Shown here: positions 36,925 through 47,262 of the stretch, piece by piece
Position numbering within the stretch: position 1 is the first letter of the stretch
Layout: each line of letters begins with the position of its first letter
Origin: Confluentibacter flavum
GTDB lineage: Bacteria; Bacteroidota; Bacteroidia; Flavobacteriales; Flavobacteriaceae
Direction: 5' to 3'
Assembly: GCF_002843175.1 (NCBI RefSeq)
Contig: NZ_PJEO01000054.1
Location: forward strand, 108,106 to 172,105
DNA length: 64,000 nt
Program-made: the position numbers and the translations under genes
The notes under the pieces: model-generated
Told to the model about the DNA's origin: nothing
The model's database searches: none
Seen by the model: only the letters and a program-made list of their open reading frames with translations

Positions 36925-37461
36925 ATGAGCGAAGAAATAAAATCATTCACCATTTCGGTTTATACCGAAAACAATATTGGCTTGCTTAATCGCATATCTG
37001 CTATTTTTCAGCGCAGACATATCAATATTGAAAGCCTAACAACGTCTCAATCTGAAATTGAAAACGTCAACAGATTTGTTATTGTTGTAAATATCACTGA
37101 AAGTCAAGCAATTAAAGTGGTTAAGCAAATTGAGAAACAAGTTGAAGCTTTGCGAGCTTATTACCATACAGATGAAGAAACCATTTATACAGAATCGTGT
37201 ATGTTTAAAATAAAATCTGATTTATTGTTTGAAGAACCACAAATTCAGAATATTATAAAAGATAGTAATGCAAGGATTGTAACAGTAAACAAAAAGTTTT
37301 TTGTGCTTGAAAAATCTGGCAGACGTCACGAAATTGAATTATTACGAAGAGAACTTAATGTTTTCGGAATCATGCAATTTGTACGTTCTGGACGCATTGC
37401 CGTGACTAAAGAAGAAATGAAAATAAGTGAAATGCTATCAGCATTCAATAACCAATTATAA
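36925..37461 (+). CDS. ilvN: acetolactate synthase small (regulatory) subunit
   Basis: The 178-residue protein has an N-terminal ACT domain (SVYTENNIGLLNRISAIFQRR, then INIESLTTSQSE) and the C-terminal domain of the family (ARIVTVNKKFFVLEKSG, RSGRIAVTKE). It activates IlvB and confers valine feedback inhibition. The 116-base gap before it has no gene. Its two halves (AGATAAAAGAATATAG and TTTCTTATATCTATTC regions) are imperfectly complementary and may fold. Confidence 0.95.
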   Translation: MSEEIKSFTISVYTENNIGLLNRISAIFQRRHINIESLTTSQSEIENVNRFVIVVNITESQAIKVVKQIEKQVEALRAYYHTDEETIYTESCMFKIKSDLLFEEPQIQNIIKDSNARIVTVNKKFFVLEKSGRRHEIELLRRELNVFGIMQFVRSGRIAVTKEEMKISEMLSAFNNQL

Positions 37462-37481
37462 CATAAAAACAACATTTAAGA

Positions 37482-38957
37482 ATGGGAAATTATTTTAATA
37501 CGCTGTCGCTAAGAGATAAATTAAATCAATTGTCGAAGTGTAGATTTATGGAAACTGCAGAATTTGCAGATGGCGTAGAAGTTTTAAAAGGTAAAAAAAT
37601 TGTCATCGTAGGATGTGGGGCACAAGGCTTAAACCAAGGATTGAATATGAGGGATTCTGGTTTGGATATTTCTTATACATTACGTGCAGAGGCTATTAAA
37701 GAAAAACGTACATCTTATTTAAATGCCACTGAAAATGGATTTAAAGTTGGGACTTATGAAGAATTGATTCCAACGGCCGATTTGGTATTGAATTTAACAC
37801 CAGACAAACAACATACAAGTGTTATTAAAGCGGTTATGCCGTTAATGAAAAAAGGCGCAACGTTATCGTATTCCCACGGGTTTAATATCGTTGAAGAAGG
37901 CACCCAAATACGTAAAGATTTAACCGTTATTATGGTGGCTCCTAAATGTCCTGGTACAGAAGTAAGGGAGGAATATAAAAGAGGATTTGGTGTACCAACG
38001 TTAATTGCTGTACATCAAGAAAACGACCCCGAAGGAAAAGGTTGGGCTCAAGCAAAAGCCTATGCTGCTGCCACTGGTGGTGATAGAGCAGGTGTTTTGG
38101 CATCATCATTCATCGCTGAGGTTAAAAGTGATTTAATGGGAGAACAAACCATTTTATGTGGATTATTACAGACAGGTTCTATTCTTTGTTTCAATAAAAT
38201 GATTGAAAAAGGAATCGATGCTGGCTATGCTTCAAAATTAATCCAATACGGTTGGGAAACTATTACAGAAGGTCTAAAATATGGTGGTATTACCAATATG
38301 ATGGATAGACTTTCAAACCCAGCAAAAATTAAAGCATTTGAATTATCGGAAGAGTTAAAAGATATCATGCGTCCATTGTTTCAAAAACACATGGATGATA
38401 TTATGGAAGGAAACTTTTCTAAAGGGATGATGGAAGATTGGGCTAATGATGATAAAAATTTATTAGGGTGGAGAGCGGCTACTGCAGAAACAGCTTTTGA
38501 AAAAACACCTGCTGGTAATGTCACTATTTCTGAACAGGAATATTATGATAAAGGCGTGCTCATGGTTGCTTTTGTAAGAGCTGGAGTAGAGCTTGCTTTT
38601 GAAGCGATGACCGATTCTGGAATCATTGATGCATCGGCTTACTACGAATCATTACACGAAACACCACTTATTGCCAATACCATCGCAAGAAAGAAATTAT
38701 ATGAAATGAACCGTGTGATTTCTGATACCGCTGAATACGGATGTTATTTATTCGATCATGCTTGTAAACCTTTATTAGGAGACTTCATGGAAAAAATAGA
38801 TACCGACGTCATTGGTAAAGCGTATGCTAAAGACAACGGGAAAAGTGTTGATAACGCCAAGTTAATACATGTAAATGCAGCTTTAAGAAATCATCCTGTT
38901 GAAAAAATAGGAACGTTCTTAAGAGCTTCCATGAAAGCTATGAAACCTATAGTTTAA
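37482..38957 (+). CDS. ilvC: ketol-acid reductoisomerase, class II
   Basis: IlvC isomerises and reduces acetolactate and acetohydroxybutyrate with NADPH and Mg. The Rossmann motif [18 protein letters not shown] and the long 491-residue form with a duplicated knotted C-terminal domain identify class II, as in enterobacteria and Bacteroidota. [12 protein letters not shown] and the metal-binding [11 protein letters not shown] are intact. It is 20 bases after ilvN and 11 bases before ilvA. Confidence 0.97.
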   Translation: MGNYFNTLSLRDKLNQLSKCRFMETAEFADGVEVLKGKKIVIVGCGAQGLNQGLNMRDSGLDISYTLRAEAIKEKRTSYLNATENGFKVGTYEELIPTADLVLNLTPDKQHTSVIKAVMPLMKKGATLSYSHGFNIVEEGTQIRKDLTVIMVAPKCPGTEVREEYKRGFGVPTLIAVHQENDPEGKGWAQAKAYAAATGGDRAGVLASSFIAEVKSDLMGEQTILCGLLQTGSILCFNKMIEKGIDAGYASKLIQYGWETITEGLKYGGITNMMDRLSNPAKIKAFELSEELKDIMRPLFQKHMDDIMEGNFSKGMMEDWANDDKNLLGWRAATAETAFEKTPAGNVTISEQEYYDKGVLMVAFVRAGVELAFEAMTDSGIIDASAYYESLHETPLIANTIARKKLYEMNRVISDTAEYGCYLFDHACKPLLGDFMEKIDTDVIGKAYAKDNGKSVDNAKLIHVNAALRNHPVEKIGTFLRASMKAMKPIV

Positions 38958-38968
38958 TACATATATTT

Positions 38969-40234
38969 ATGAATAAGGAAAAGACCATATATTTTCCTAG
39001 TATTAAAAATATAAAAGTAGCTGCCGATACCATTAAGAAGGTGTCGGCAGTTACGCCTTTAAGCCCTAGCGAAAGATATTCAAAACAGTTTGGAGCAAAT
39101 ATCCTTTTAAAACGTGAGGATCTTCAACAAGTACGTTCCTATAAAATCAGAGGTGCTTACAACAAAATTAGCTCACTAACAATAGAGGAATCTAAAAACG
39201 GCGTTGTTTGTGCCAGTGCTGGCAATCATGCCCAAGGCGTTGCTTTATCTTGTAAGTTATTGAAGATAAAAGGAACCATTTACATGCCCACACCCACGCC
39301 AAACCAAAAAATCGAACAGGTTAAAATGTTTGGTGAGGATTTTATAGAGATAAAGTTGGTTGGCGACACCTATGATGATGCTTACCATGCCTCTATGTTA
39401 GAATGTAAAGAACTTAATAAAACATTCATTCACCCTTTTGATGATGAAAAAGTTATTGAAGGACAAGCCACCATTGGTCTAGAAATTCTAGAGCAAACAA
39501 AAGAGCCTATTGATTATGTGTTTATAGCCGTTGGTGGCGGTGGTTTGGCAGCGGGTTTATCATCTGTTTTTAAAGAATTATCACCCAGCACAAAAATCAT
39601 AGGCGTTGAGCCTGAAGGCGCTCCTTCTATGTCTGTTTCAATAAAAAACAATAAAAACACGGAACTTCAACACATTGAAAAATTTGTTGATGGTGCCGCT
39701 GTAAAACGTGTGGGAGACCTTACCTTTCCTATTTGCAAAGAAAATCTTCACGCCATGATCACCGTGCCTGAAGGAAAAGTGTGCCAGACCATTTTAGAGC
39801 TTTATAATAAAGATGCTATTGTTGTTGAGCCTGCAGGTGCTTTAAGTATTTCGGCATTATATTTTTATGCTGAAGCGATAAAAGGCAAAAATGTAGTGTG
39901 TGTGATTAGTGGAGGTAATAATGATATTACCAGAACGGCCGAAATAAAGGAGCGTGCTTTATTATATGCCAATTTAAAACATTATTTTATTGTAAAATTT
40001 CCGCAACGCGCTGGTGCTTTAAGAGAATTTGTGGTTGATATTCTTGGGCCAACAGATGACATCACGCATTTTGAATATACCAAAAAAACAAACCGCGAAA
40101 ATGGAGCGGCATTGGTTGGGATTGAATTAAAATCTGCCAACGATTTAGAGCCATTAATCACAAAAATGAAGCAGCGTAACTTTTTTGGAGATTATCTTAA
40201 TGACAAACCAGACTTATTTCGATTTTTAGTTTGA
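38969..40234 (+). CDS. ilvA: threonine deaminase (biosynthetic)
   Basis: This PLP enzyme converts threonine to 2-oxobutyrate, committing it to isoleucine. RSYKIRGAYNKI holds the PLP Lys and VGGGGLAAG the phosphate-binding glycines. A C-terminal ACT-like domain from about residue 335 (HYFIVKFPQRAGALREF) should sense isoleucine. The one-ACT form of 421 residues is the short biosynthetic type. It is the last gene of the ilv operon; leuABCD and ilvE are not in this window. Confidence 0.95.
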   Translation: MNKEKTIYFPSIKNIKVAADTIKKVSAVTPLSPSERYSKQFGANILLKREDLQQVRSYKIRGAYNKISSLTIEESKNGVVCASAGNHAQGVALSCKLLKIKGTIYMPTPTPNQKIEQVKMFGEDFIEIKLVGDTYDDAYHASMLECKELNKTFIHPFDDEKVIEGQATIGLEILEQTKEPIDYVFIAVGGGGLAAGLSSVFKELSPSTKIIGVEPEGAPSMSVSIKNNKNTELQHIEKFVDGAAVKRVGDLTFPICKENLHAMITVPEGKVCQTILELYNKDAIVVEPAGALSISALYFYAEAIKGKNVVCVISGGNNDITRTAEIKERALLYANLKHYFIVKFPQRAGALREFVVDILGPTDDITHFEYTKKTNRENGAALVGIELKSANDLEPLITKMKQRNFFGDYLNDKPDLFRFLV

Positions 40235-40257
40235 TTTTAGCTATTAAAATATATTCG

Positions 40258-40271
40258 CGAAATCGATTTCG
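40258..40271. promoter_or_regulatory. perfect 14-bp palindrome after ilvA
   Basis: CGAAATCGATTTCG is a perfect palindrome 24 bases after the ilvA stop and about 134 bases before gapN. It could be a regulator site for gapN. It has neither spacer nor T-run for a terminator. No obvious ilv terminator was found in the gap. Confidence 0.3.
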
Positions 40272-40404
40272 GTTTATACATCTTATATACAATTTAACTA
40301 AGTGTTAAGAATATACTATTTTTTGGTAGGTGTCCTCTTATTGAAAGCTTCATGATAAAAAATATAGGTATCTTAGCAATAGTTTACATATATAAATTTT
40401 CGTC

Positions 40405-41997
40405 ATGACTACAACATTTTCAGAAATACCAGAAGCATATAAAATCAATTCTCTTTTACATCAAAAATCATATTTGGTTTCAGGAGAACTTAAACAATGG
40501 CAAGGAGCTACTTCCGAAGTATATTCTACTATTTCTTCAACCCAAGATTATAAACCAACCTTATTGGGGACTGTTCCAGAACTTGGGGGAAATGAAGCTA
40601 TAGAAGCTTTAAATGCGGCACATGAAGCTTATGATAACGGACAAGGTTTGTGGCCAACCATGAAGGTTGTGGACCGCATAGCTTGTATGGAGACCTTTGT
40701 TAAGCTTATGAAAACCAAAAGAGAAGAGGTTGTGAAACTTTTAATGTGGGAAATAGGTAAAAATCTACCCGATTCTGAAAAAGAATTTGATAGAACGGTT
40801 GATTATATTTATGATACTATTGAAGCTTATAAACAAATTGATAGAGATTCTGCAAAGTTTGAAAAAAATGACGGTGTATATGCGCACATCCGTAGAGGAC
40901 CTCTTGGTGTTGTTTTATGTTTAGGGCCCTATAATTATCCACTTAACGAAACTTTTACCTTGCTTATTCCTGCATTGATTATGGGTAATACGGTTATTTT
41001 TAAACCGGCAAAACTTGGAGTGCTTTTAATTTACCCATTACTTGAGGCGTTTCAAAAAAGTTTCCCTAAAGGTGTTGTAAACATAATTTATGGTAGAGGT
41101 CGCGTGTTGGCTGCCCCCATTATGGAATCTGGGAAGGTTGATGTTTTAGCATTGATTGGGAATAGCAAATCGGCCAATATACTTCAAGAAAAACATCCGA
41201 AAAAGAACAGATTACGTTTGGTATTGGGTTTAGAGGCTAAAAATCCTGCCATCGTATTGCCCGATGCCGATTTAGATTTAGCCGTAGATGAATGTATTAC
41301 GGGCACCTTATCTTTTAATGGGCAGCGTTGTACGGCATTGAAGATATTATATGTTCATGAATCTGTTGTTGAAGAATTTAACAGACGTTTTTCATATAAA
41401 GTTGATTCGTTAAAATTTGGGAACCCTTGGGAACCTGGGGTTAAGTTAACACCGCTTCCCGAAGTGGATAAACCAGCATATATACAAGAATTAATTGATG
41501 ATGCTATTAGCAAGGGAGCTAAAATTCTTAACAAAAAAGGAGGTGAAACGTCAGAGAATTTTATTTACCCTGCCGTATTATATCCTGTTAAAAAAGACAT
41601 GAGAGTGTTCATTGAAGAGCAGTTTGGACCAGTAATTCCAGTGGTTTCTTTTTCAGATATTGAAGAACCATTAGACGATATGGCCGAATCAAATTATGGT
41701 CAGCAAGTCAGTTTGTTCGGAAAAAATGTTAATACACTATCACCGTTAATAGATACTTTAGTAAATTTGGTGTGTCGAGTAAATTTGAACAGTTCTTGTC
41801 AACGTGGACCGGATGTATATCCATTCACAGGTAGAAAGGATTCAGCAGTTAGTACATTGAGTGTGCATGATGCATTAAGGTCTTTCTCTATCAGAACATT
41901 TGTAGCATCAAAAGATAATGAATACAACAATGCTATTTTGAATGAGTTGTTAAACAAGAAAACATCCAATTTTATTAGTACAGATTATATTTTATAA
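40405..41997 (+). CDS. gapN: NADP-dependent non-phosphorylating glyceraldehyde-3-phosphate dehydrogenase
   Basis: An aldehyde dehydrogenase superfamily enzyme of 530 residues. Visible are [12 protein letters not shown], the general base Glu in [12 protein letters not shown], and the catalytic Cys in [10 protein letters not shown]. The [19 protein letters not shown] segment and the overall match to the plant/bacterial GapN branch point to direct oxidation of glyceraldehyde 3-phosphate to 3-phosphoglycerate with NADPH formation and no ATP. This would supply NADPH for the neighbouring anabolic operons. Another aldehyde substrate cannot be excluded. Azurin follows after 19 bases. Confidence 0.85.
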   Translation: MTTTFSEIPEAYKINSLLHQKSYLVSGELKQWQGATSEVYSTISSTQDYKPTLLGTVPELGGNEAIEALNAAHEAYDNGQGLWPTMKVVDRIACMETFVKLMKTKREEVVKLLMWEIGKNLPDSEKEFDRTVDYIYDTIEAYKQIDRDSAKFEKNDGVYAHIRRGPLGVVLCLGPYNYPLNETFTLLIPALIMGNTVIFKPAKLGVLLIYPLLEAFQKSFPKGVVNIIYGRGRVLAAPIMESGKVDVLALIGNSKSANILQEKHPKKNRLRLVLGLEAKNPAIVLPDADLDLAVDECITGTLSFNGQRCTALKILYVHESVVEEFNRRFSYKVDSLKFGNPWEPGVKLTPLPEVDKPAYIQELIDDAISKGAKILNKKGGETSENFIYPAVLYPVKKDMRVFIEEQFGPVIPVVSFSDIEEPLDDMAESNYGQQVSLFGKNVNTLSPLIDTLVNLVCRVNLNSSCQRGPDVYPFTGRKDSAVSTLSVHDALRSFSIRTFVASKDNEYNNAILNELLNKKTSNFISTDYIL

Positions 41998-42016
41998 AAC
42001 AAAACTAAATTTAAGC

Positions 42017-42544
42017 ATGAACAAGAGACACATTAACTATGTATTGGGAACTATTTTTTCACTAGTCGTTTTAACAAGCTGTGGTGGAGAAAAGAAAGAA
42101 GAACCAAAAGAAACTATTAAATTAGGGGTTCAAAAAGAAGAAGAACCAAAAGCTGAAATTAATAGCAACGTTACTGAGATTGTTATTTCAGGCGATGATA
42201 TGATGAAGTTTGATTTGTCTGAAATCAAAGTAAAAGCAGGTCAAAAAATTAAAATAACCTTGCGACACAAAGGCAAGATGGATGTTAATGTTATGGGGCA
42301 CAATTTTGTGATACTTAAACAAGGTGTTGATGTGGCTGAATTTGGCGCTAAAGCCGCTGTTGCTAGAGATACGAAGTACATTCCTGTAGGTTCGGAAAAT
42401 GATATTGTAGCACATACCGATTTAATAGGCGGAGGACAAACGACGTCTGTGGAGTTTGATGCTCCCGAAGCTGGGACTTATGATTTTTTATGTAGCTTTC
42501 CAGGGCATTATGCTTTGATGAAAGGTAAGTTTATAGTGGAATAA
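42017..42544 (+). CDS. azurin-like cupredoxin, lipoprotein
   Basis: A 175-residue blue copper protein. The signal ends in SLVVLTSCGG, so it is lipid-anchored, and an acidic Lys/Glu-rich linker follows. The cupredoxin domain shows the first His ligand in VMGHNFVIL and the Cys-His-Met set in FLCSFPGHYALMKG, with the azurin ITLRHKGKM loop. It would carry single electrons in the periplasm, for example to a cytochrome oxidase or peroxidase. It is close behind gapN but functionally unrelated, and ends at a clear terminator. Confidence 0.92.
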   Translation: MNKRHINYVLGTIFSLVVLTSCGGEKKEEPKETIKLGVQKEEEPKAEINSNVTEIVISGDDMMKFDLSEIKVKAGQKIKITLRHKGKMDVNVMGHNFVILKQGVDVAEFGAKAAVARDTKYIPVGSENDIVAHTDLIGGGQTTSVEFDAPEAGTYDFLCSFPGHYALMKGKFIVE

Positions 42545-42581
42545 ATTTATAACTAGATATTCGTTAGGTGGTTTTTCACTT

Positions 42582-42617
42582 AAAAAAAGCTCTTTAATTA
42601 AAAAGGGCTTTTTTTTT
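42582..42617 (+). terminator. intrinsic terminator after azurin
   Basis: A 13-bp stem with one G-U pair (AAAAAAGCTCTTT with AAAGGGCTTTTTT) and loop AATTAA is followed by T residues. The remaining bases to the MFS gene are AT-rich; TCTTAGC (42659-42665) and GCTAAGA (42711-42717) form an inverted repeat 46 bases apart that may be an operator for the sugar cluster. Confidence 0.85.
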
Positions 42618-42817
42618 GCTTACATTATTCATAACAAAATAAAAAACTATTTTTTATATCTTAGCGGTAAAGTGTTAAAAATACATTTTAAAATAATTAA
42701 AAAATAATAAGCTAAGAGTTCAATAATTAAAATTTATTTTTATTGAAAAATATAGCTGTTTTTATAAGGCATTTTTAATAAACATCTTAAACTTTTACTA
42801 ACTAAACTAAATTAAAT

Positions 42818-43987
42818 ATGGAACACATTAATAAGAACAGGCTTTTTTTGGCAAGTTGTCTAGCTTTAATCACAACAGCGATGACATTTGCTATTAGAGC
42901 AAGATTGGAAACCGTTTTTGGACCTGAAGGCGTAGGATTGACCCTAGAGCAAATTGGGTATGCTTTCACCCCAGCATTTTTTGGTTTTACTTTGGCTATG
43001 CTTTTTGGAGGGCCATTAGTTGATTTTTTAGGAATTAAAAAAATTACTTGGATGGCTTTTGTAACACATGCTATTGGTATTATTTGGACAATAATGGCGG
43101 ATTCTATGACTTCATTATTCTTAGCGACCCTGTTTGTTGGTATTGGAAATGGTATGGTTGAAGCGGCTTTAAACCCTATGATAGCCTCTATGTACACCAA
43201 CGAAAAAACTAAAATGCTTAATAGATTTCATGTTTGGTTTCCTGGTGGTATAGTAATTGGATCACTCGTTGGATGGTTGGTAATGGATGTTTTGGGCTTA
43301 AGTTGGCAAATTATGGTGGCAACTTTATTTATTCCTGCTATTATTTATGGAGTGTTATTTTATGGACAAAAATTCCCAGTTACAGAGCGTGTCCAAATGG
43401 GCATTAGTAATAGCAAAATGTTTTCAAGTATAGGCAAACCCTTATTCCTATTTATGGTGTTTTGTATGTTTTTAACAGCAGCCTCCGAATTAGGGACTAC
43501 ACAACGTATAGAATCTTTATTAAAACAATCCGTTGAAGTGCCACTTTTAGTATTGGCATTTATTAACGGAATAATGGCATTGGGTAGAATGTTTGCTGGT
43601 CAGGTTGTACATAAATTAAAACCGGCTGGCATGTTATTGTATTCAGCCATTTTTACATTCATTGGGTTATGGTTATTAACCGTTACCAGTGGCGGAATGG
43701 TGTTTTTGGCAGCAGCAGTTTTCGCTATTGGCGTTACGTTCTTTTGGCCAACAATGCTCGGATTTGTGGCTGAATATTTGCCAGAAACAGGAGCTTTAGG
43801 ACTTTCTATTATGGGAGGAGCGGGTATGTTTTCGGTTTCTTTAGTATTGCCAATAATGGGGAATTTAATGGATAATGCCAGCCCAGGAGAAGCGTTACGA
43901 ACCATGTCTATTTTACCAGCTATACTAATTATTGCCTTTTTGGGATTGAATGTTTATATGAAAAGAAGTAAAACACTAAAAGCATAA
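42818..43987 (+). CDS. MFS sugar transporter
   Basis: A 389-residue major facilitator protein with about 12 membrane helices. The GGPLVDFLGIKK loop after helix 2 corresponds to the MFS motif A region. The NPMIASMYTNEKTKMLNRFHVWFPGG segment resembles the fucose/glucose symporter-like branch in Bacteroidota. It begins the four-gene run MFS, oxidoreductase, isomerase, DUF1080, and so probably imports the sugar or glycoside processed by them. Substrate is inferred from context only. Confidence 0.85.
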   Translation: MEHINKNRLFLASCLALITTAMTFAIRARLETVFGPEGVGLTLEQIGYAFTPAFFGFTLAMLFGGPLVDFLGIKKITWMAFVTHAIGIIWTIMADSMTSLFLATLFVGIGNGMVEAALNPMIASMYTNEKTKMLNRFHVWFPGGIVIGSLVGWLVMDVLGLSWQIMVATLFIPAIIYGVLFYGQKFPVTERVQMGISNSKMFSSIGKPLFLFMVFCMFLTAASELGTTQRIESLLKQSVEVPLLVLAFINGIMALGRMFAGQVVHKLKPAGMLLYSAIFTFIGLWLLTVTSGGMVFLAAAVFAIGVTFFWPTMLGFVAEYLPETGALGLSIMGGAGMFSVSLVLPIMGNLMDNASPGEALRTMSILPAILIIAFLGLNVYMKRSKTLKA

Positions 43988-43993
43988 AGAAGA

Positions 43994-45142
43994 ATGACAA
44001 GAAAATTAAGAATGGGAATGATTGGTGGAGGCACAGGATCATTCATTGGTGATGTACACAGAAAAGCGGCTTCAATTGACGGATTAATTGAACTAGTTTG
44101 TGGGGCTTTTAGTAGCAATTCAGAAAAATCAATTCAATCAGGAAAAAATTTATTTCTTCCAGAAAACAGGTGTTATGAAAGCTATGAGGAAATGATTTTA
44201 AAGGAAAAAGAGCTCCCAGAGGATATAAGAATGGATTTTGTTGCCATTGTAACTCCCAATCATATGCATTTTCCACCAGCTAAGTTTGCTTTAGAACATG
44301 GCTTTCATGTCGTTTGCGATAAACCTGTTACACTCACTTTAGATGAAGCTATAGAGCTTCAAAAAGTAATTGAAAAAAGTAACAAATTATTTGCATTAAC
44401 GCACAACTACACAGGAAACGCCATGGTTAAACAGGCAAAAGCGATGGTTGATAATGGTGATTTAGGAAACATTCGAAAAATACAAGTACAGTATTTACAA
44501 GGTTGGTTATCTACCGCTGTTGAAAGCACGGATAACAAACAAGCATCTTGGCGTGTAGATCCAAAACGTTCTGGAATAGGTGGTGCTTTGGGAGATATTG
44601 GAACACATGCAGAAAATTTGGTTGAATATATTACTGGTTTAAAAATTAAAGAATTAGCAGCCGACCTGGGGAGATTTGGTAAAGGCAGGATTTTAGATGA
44701 CGACGGTAATTTATTGCTTCGTATGGAAAACGGTGCTAAAGGAACCATGTCGATTTCTCAAATTGCTTTAGGGGAAGAAAATAACTTAGCCATTCGAGTA
44801 TATGGCGAAATAGGAAGCATCGAGTGGCATCAAGAGAACCCTAACGAATTAATAACACGTTGGTTAGACAAACCAAAACAAATATATACGCCTAATGGAA
44901 ATGGTTTATATCCAGAATCATCCTCCGTTACAAGAATTCCTGCGGGACATCCAGAAGGATATTTAGAGGCATTTGCAACTATTTATAAAAACTTTGCTAC
45001 GCATTTAATGGCTCTTAAAGAAGGCAGAAACATTGAAAAACCAGATTATCCAACCGTTGAAGATGGCATAAGAGGCATGAAATTTATCTACGCTTCAGTA
45101 GAAAGTGATAAAAATAATGCCGCTTGGGTAAAATTAAATTAA
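43994..45142 (+). CDS. Gfo/Idh/MocA family NAD(P)-dependent oxidoreductase
   Basis: The 382-residue enzyme has the Rossmann start MGMIGGGTGSFIG and the NAD/sugar motif VVCDKPVTLTLDEA. A C-terminal beta-sheet domain includes GGALGDIGTHAENLVEYITG with the catalytic His. There is no Tat or Sec signal, so it is cytoplasmic. It starts 6 bases after the MFS stop. With a TIM-barrel isomerase and a DUF1080 protein next to it, a role in oxidising or reducing C3 of a sugar is a reasonable inference. Confidence 0.9.
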   Translation: MTRKLRMGMIGGGTGSFIGDVHRKAASIDGLIELVCGAFSSNSEKSIQSGKNLFLPENRCYESYEEMILKEKELPEDIRMDFVAIVTPNHMHFPPAKFALEHGFHVVCDKPVTLTLDEAIELQKVIEKSNKLFALTHNYTGNAMVKQAKAMVDNGDLGNIRKIQVQYLQGWLSTAVESTDNKQASWRVDPKRSGIGGALGDIGTHAENLVEYITGLKIKELAADLGRFGKGRILDDDGNLLLRMENGAKGTMSISQIALGEENNLAIRVYGEIGSIEWHQENPNELITRWLDKPKQIYTPNGNGLYPESSSVTRIPAGHPEGYLEAFATIYKNFATHLMALKEGRNIEKPDYPTVEDGIRGMKFIYASVESDKNNAAWVKLN

Positions 45143-45251
45143 TTATAAACATAAACAGATGAAATCGCCATGATTTGCAATCGTAAAAGAAGTGAAGATT
45201 TTCCTCAAGGCGATAACATATGACCATTAAAAAAACAAATATAAACTACAT

Positions 45252-46304
45252 ATGAAAACATTAAAAGGACCTGCTGTTTTCTTAGCGCAATTCGCAGGAA
45301 GCGAAGCACCATTCAATAGTTTGGATGGGATGTGCCAATGGGCAGCAGATTTAGGTTATAAAGGCATTCAAATCCCAACTTGGGAAACACATTTAATTGA
45401 TGTAGATAAGGCTGCAGAAAGTCAAACCTATTGTGATGAACTCAAAGGGAAAGTTAATTCATACGGATTGGAAATCACTGAATTGTCCACACATTTACAA
45501 GGACAATTGGTGGCTGTTCACCCGGCTTATGATACCATGTTTGATGGTTTTGCACCAGAGTCAGTTAGAAACAATCCTAAAGCTAGAACAGAATGGGCTA
45601 TTAAAACCGTTAAGAATTCAGGTACTGCTAGTGGACGATTGGGATTAAAATCCCACGCTACATTTTCTGGTGGATTTTTATGGCATACCGTTTATCCTTG
45701 GCCACAACGACCTAAAGGGCTTGTAGAAATGGGATTTGAAGAATTAGCAAAACGCTGGTTGCCTATTTTAAATCATTTTGATGAACATGGGGTTGATGTT
45801 TGTTATGAGATCCATCCTGGAGAAGATTTACATGATGGTATTTCTTTTGAACGTTTTTTAAAAGCCACAGGTAATCATAAACGGGCTAACATTCTTTACG
45901 ACCCTAGTCATTATGTGCTTCAACAATTGGATTATTTAACATTCATTGATTACTACCACGAATTTATTAAAGCATTCCATGTTAAGGATGCCGAATTTAA
46001 CCCGACAGGGAAACAAGGTGTTTATGGTGGTTATTCAGATTGGGCAGACCGCGCAGGACGTTTTCGTTCTTTGGGAGATGGACAGGTGGATTTTAAAAGT
46101 ATTTTTTCAAAATTAACGAAGTATAAATGTGATGTTTGGGCCGTTATGGAATGGGAATGTTGCATAAAATCTTCTGAGCAAGGTGCTAGAGAAGGAGCTC
46201 CTTTCATACAAAGTCATATTATTGAAGCTGCTGAAAGAAGTTTTGATGATTTTGCAGGTGGCGACGTTGATAAAGAGCATCTAAAGAAAATCTTAGGATT
46301 ATGA
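45252..46304 (+). CDS. sugar phosphate isomerase/epimerase family TIM-barrel protein
   Basis: A 350-residue xylose-isomerase-like TIM barrel. Metal ligands are suggested in CYEIHPGEDLHDG, YDPSHYVLQ, FHVKDAEF and AVMEWECC. Family members isomerise, epimerise or cleave keto-sugars. The 109-base gap before it contains ATCGCC and GGCGAT 39 bases apart, which may form a hairpin. Its stop overlaps the start of the DUF1080 gene by 4 bases, so these two are translationally coupled. Confidence 0.88.
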   Translation: MKTLKGPAVFLAQFAGSEAPFNSLDGMCQWAADLGYKGIQIPTWETHLIDVDKAAESQTYCDELKGKVNSYGLEITELSTHLQGQLVAVHPAYDTMFDGFAPESVRNNPKARTEWAIKTVKNSGTASGRLGLKSHATFSGGFLWHTVYPWPQRPKGLVEMGFEELAKRWLPILNHFDEHGVDVCYEIHPGEDLHDGISFERFLKATGNHKRANILYDPSHYVLQQLDYLTFIDYYHEFIKAFHVKDAEFNPTGKQGVYGGYSDWADRAGRFRSLGDGQVDFKSIFSKLTKYKCDVWAVMEWECCIKSSEQGAREGAPFIQSHIIEAAERSFDDFAGGDVDKEHLKKILGL

Positions 46305-47068
46305 AGAAAATAAGTTTATCTCTTTTCGTTACTTTGGTTTCTTTCGCTTTGTGGGCTCAAGAAAACAGCAATGAAGATTATACGGAGCCTACCAAACCTG
46401 AGGCTACGGAAATATGGAGTCCTAAGCCGCCAACAGTTACTCCAGGACAAAATGGGGCGCCTCCAAGTGATGCTATTGTGTTATTTGATGGAACTAATTT
46501 TAACGAATGGGTAAGTCCTAGAGATTCTTCGGAAGTTAAATGGACACTCAATAAGGATGGTAGTATGACGGTGAAATTAGGCAGAGGTGTAGGAGATATA
46601 CAAACCAAGCGTAATTTTGGAGACGTACAACTGCATATAGAATGGAAATCGCCAGAAAAAATAGTTGGTGACGGACAAAATAGAGGAAATAGTGGCGTTA
46701 TTATTCAAAAGTTGTATGAAGTACAAGTACTTGATAATAATGATAACGAAACGTATGTAAACGGACAAGTTGGGTCTGTTTATAAGCAATCCATTCCTTT
46801 AGCAAAAGCATCAGTTCCAACAGGCGAATGGAATACGTATGATATTATATATCATGCACCAGTATTTGGAATGTATGGAGATGTTGTTAAAAAAGCAACC
46901 ATGACCGTGTTGCATAATGGGGTATTAATTCAGGATCATTTTGAATTAATCGGCCCCATGACCTTCATCGGGTGGCCTAAATACAAACCGCATGGAAAAG
47001 CCCCTTTACTTTTACAAAATCATAATAGTGAAGTAAGTTATAGAAACATTTGGGTTAGAGAGCTTTAA
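46301..47068 (+). CDS. exported DUF1080 (3-keto-disaccharide hydrolase family) protein
   Basis: A 255-residue secreted protein with signal peptide MKKISLSLFVTLVSFALWAQ and a concanavalin-like DUF1080 domain. Conserved segments are LFDGTNFNEWV, GDIQTKRNFGDVQLHIEW, NRGNSGVII and the C-terminal SYRNIWVREL. Members of this family have been shown to hydrolyse 3-keto-glycosides. With the Gfo/Idh/MocA and isomerase genes this suggests periplasmic cleavage of a 3-keto-sugar product. A strong terminator lies 28 bases after the stop. Confidence 0.88.
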   Translation: MKKISLSLFVTLVSFALWAQENSNEDYTEPTKPEATEIWSPKPPTVTPGQNGAPPSDAIVLFDGTNFNEWVSPRDSSEVKWTLNKDGSMTVKLGRGVGDIQTKRNFGDVQLHIEWKSPEKIVGDGQNRGNSGVIIQKLYEVQVLDNNDNETYVNGQVGSVYKQSIPLAKASVPTGEWNTYDIIYHAPVFGMYGDVVKKATMTVLHNGVLIQDHFELIGPMTFIGWPKYKPHGKAPLLLQNHNSEVSYRNIWVREL

Positions 47069-47096
47069 TTATAAAAAGCCTACAAATAACATCAAG

Positions 47097-47124
47097 AAAG
47101 CGCTTACAATTGTATGCGCTTTTT
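47097..47124 (+). terminator. terminator of the sugar cluster
   Basis: AAAGCGC and GCGCTTT pair around an inner TACAATTGTA palindrome, followed by TTTTTGCTTTT. It separates the sugar cluster from the arginine operon. Confidence 0.85.
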
Positions 47125-47262
47125 GCTTTTATAAGCATAATTAAATGGGTTTAATCTTGAAGAATTAAAAACAAAACTCTAAAAAAGACGAGATATTAAT
47201 AATTTTTATAAAAAAGTATATAATTTTAACAGACTTAATGAATAAAATCATAATTTTACACT

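Noticed and set aside
42802..43200. 132-codon minus-strand frame opposite the MFS gene
   Set aside because: It mirrors a strongly supported membrane protein gene, and its composition is that of a reverse-strand shadow.
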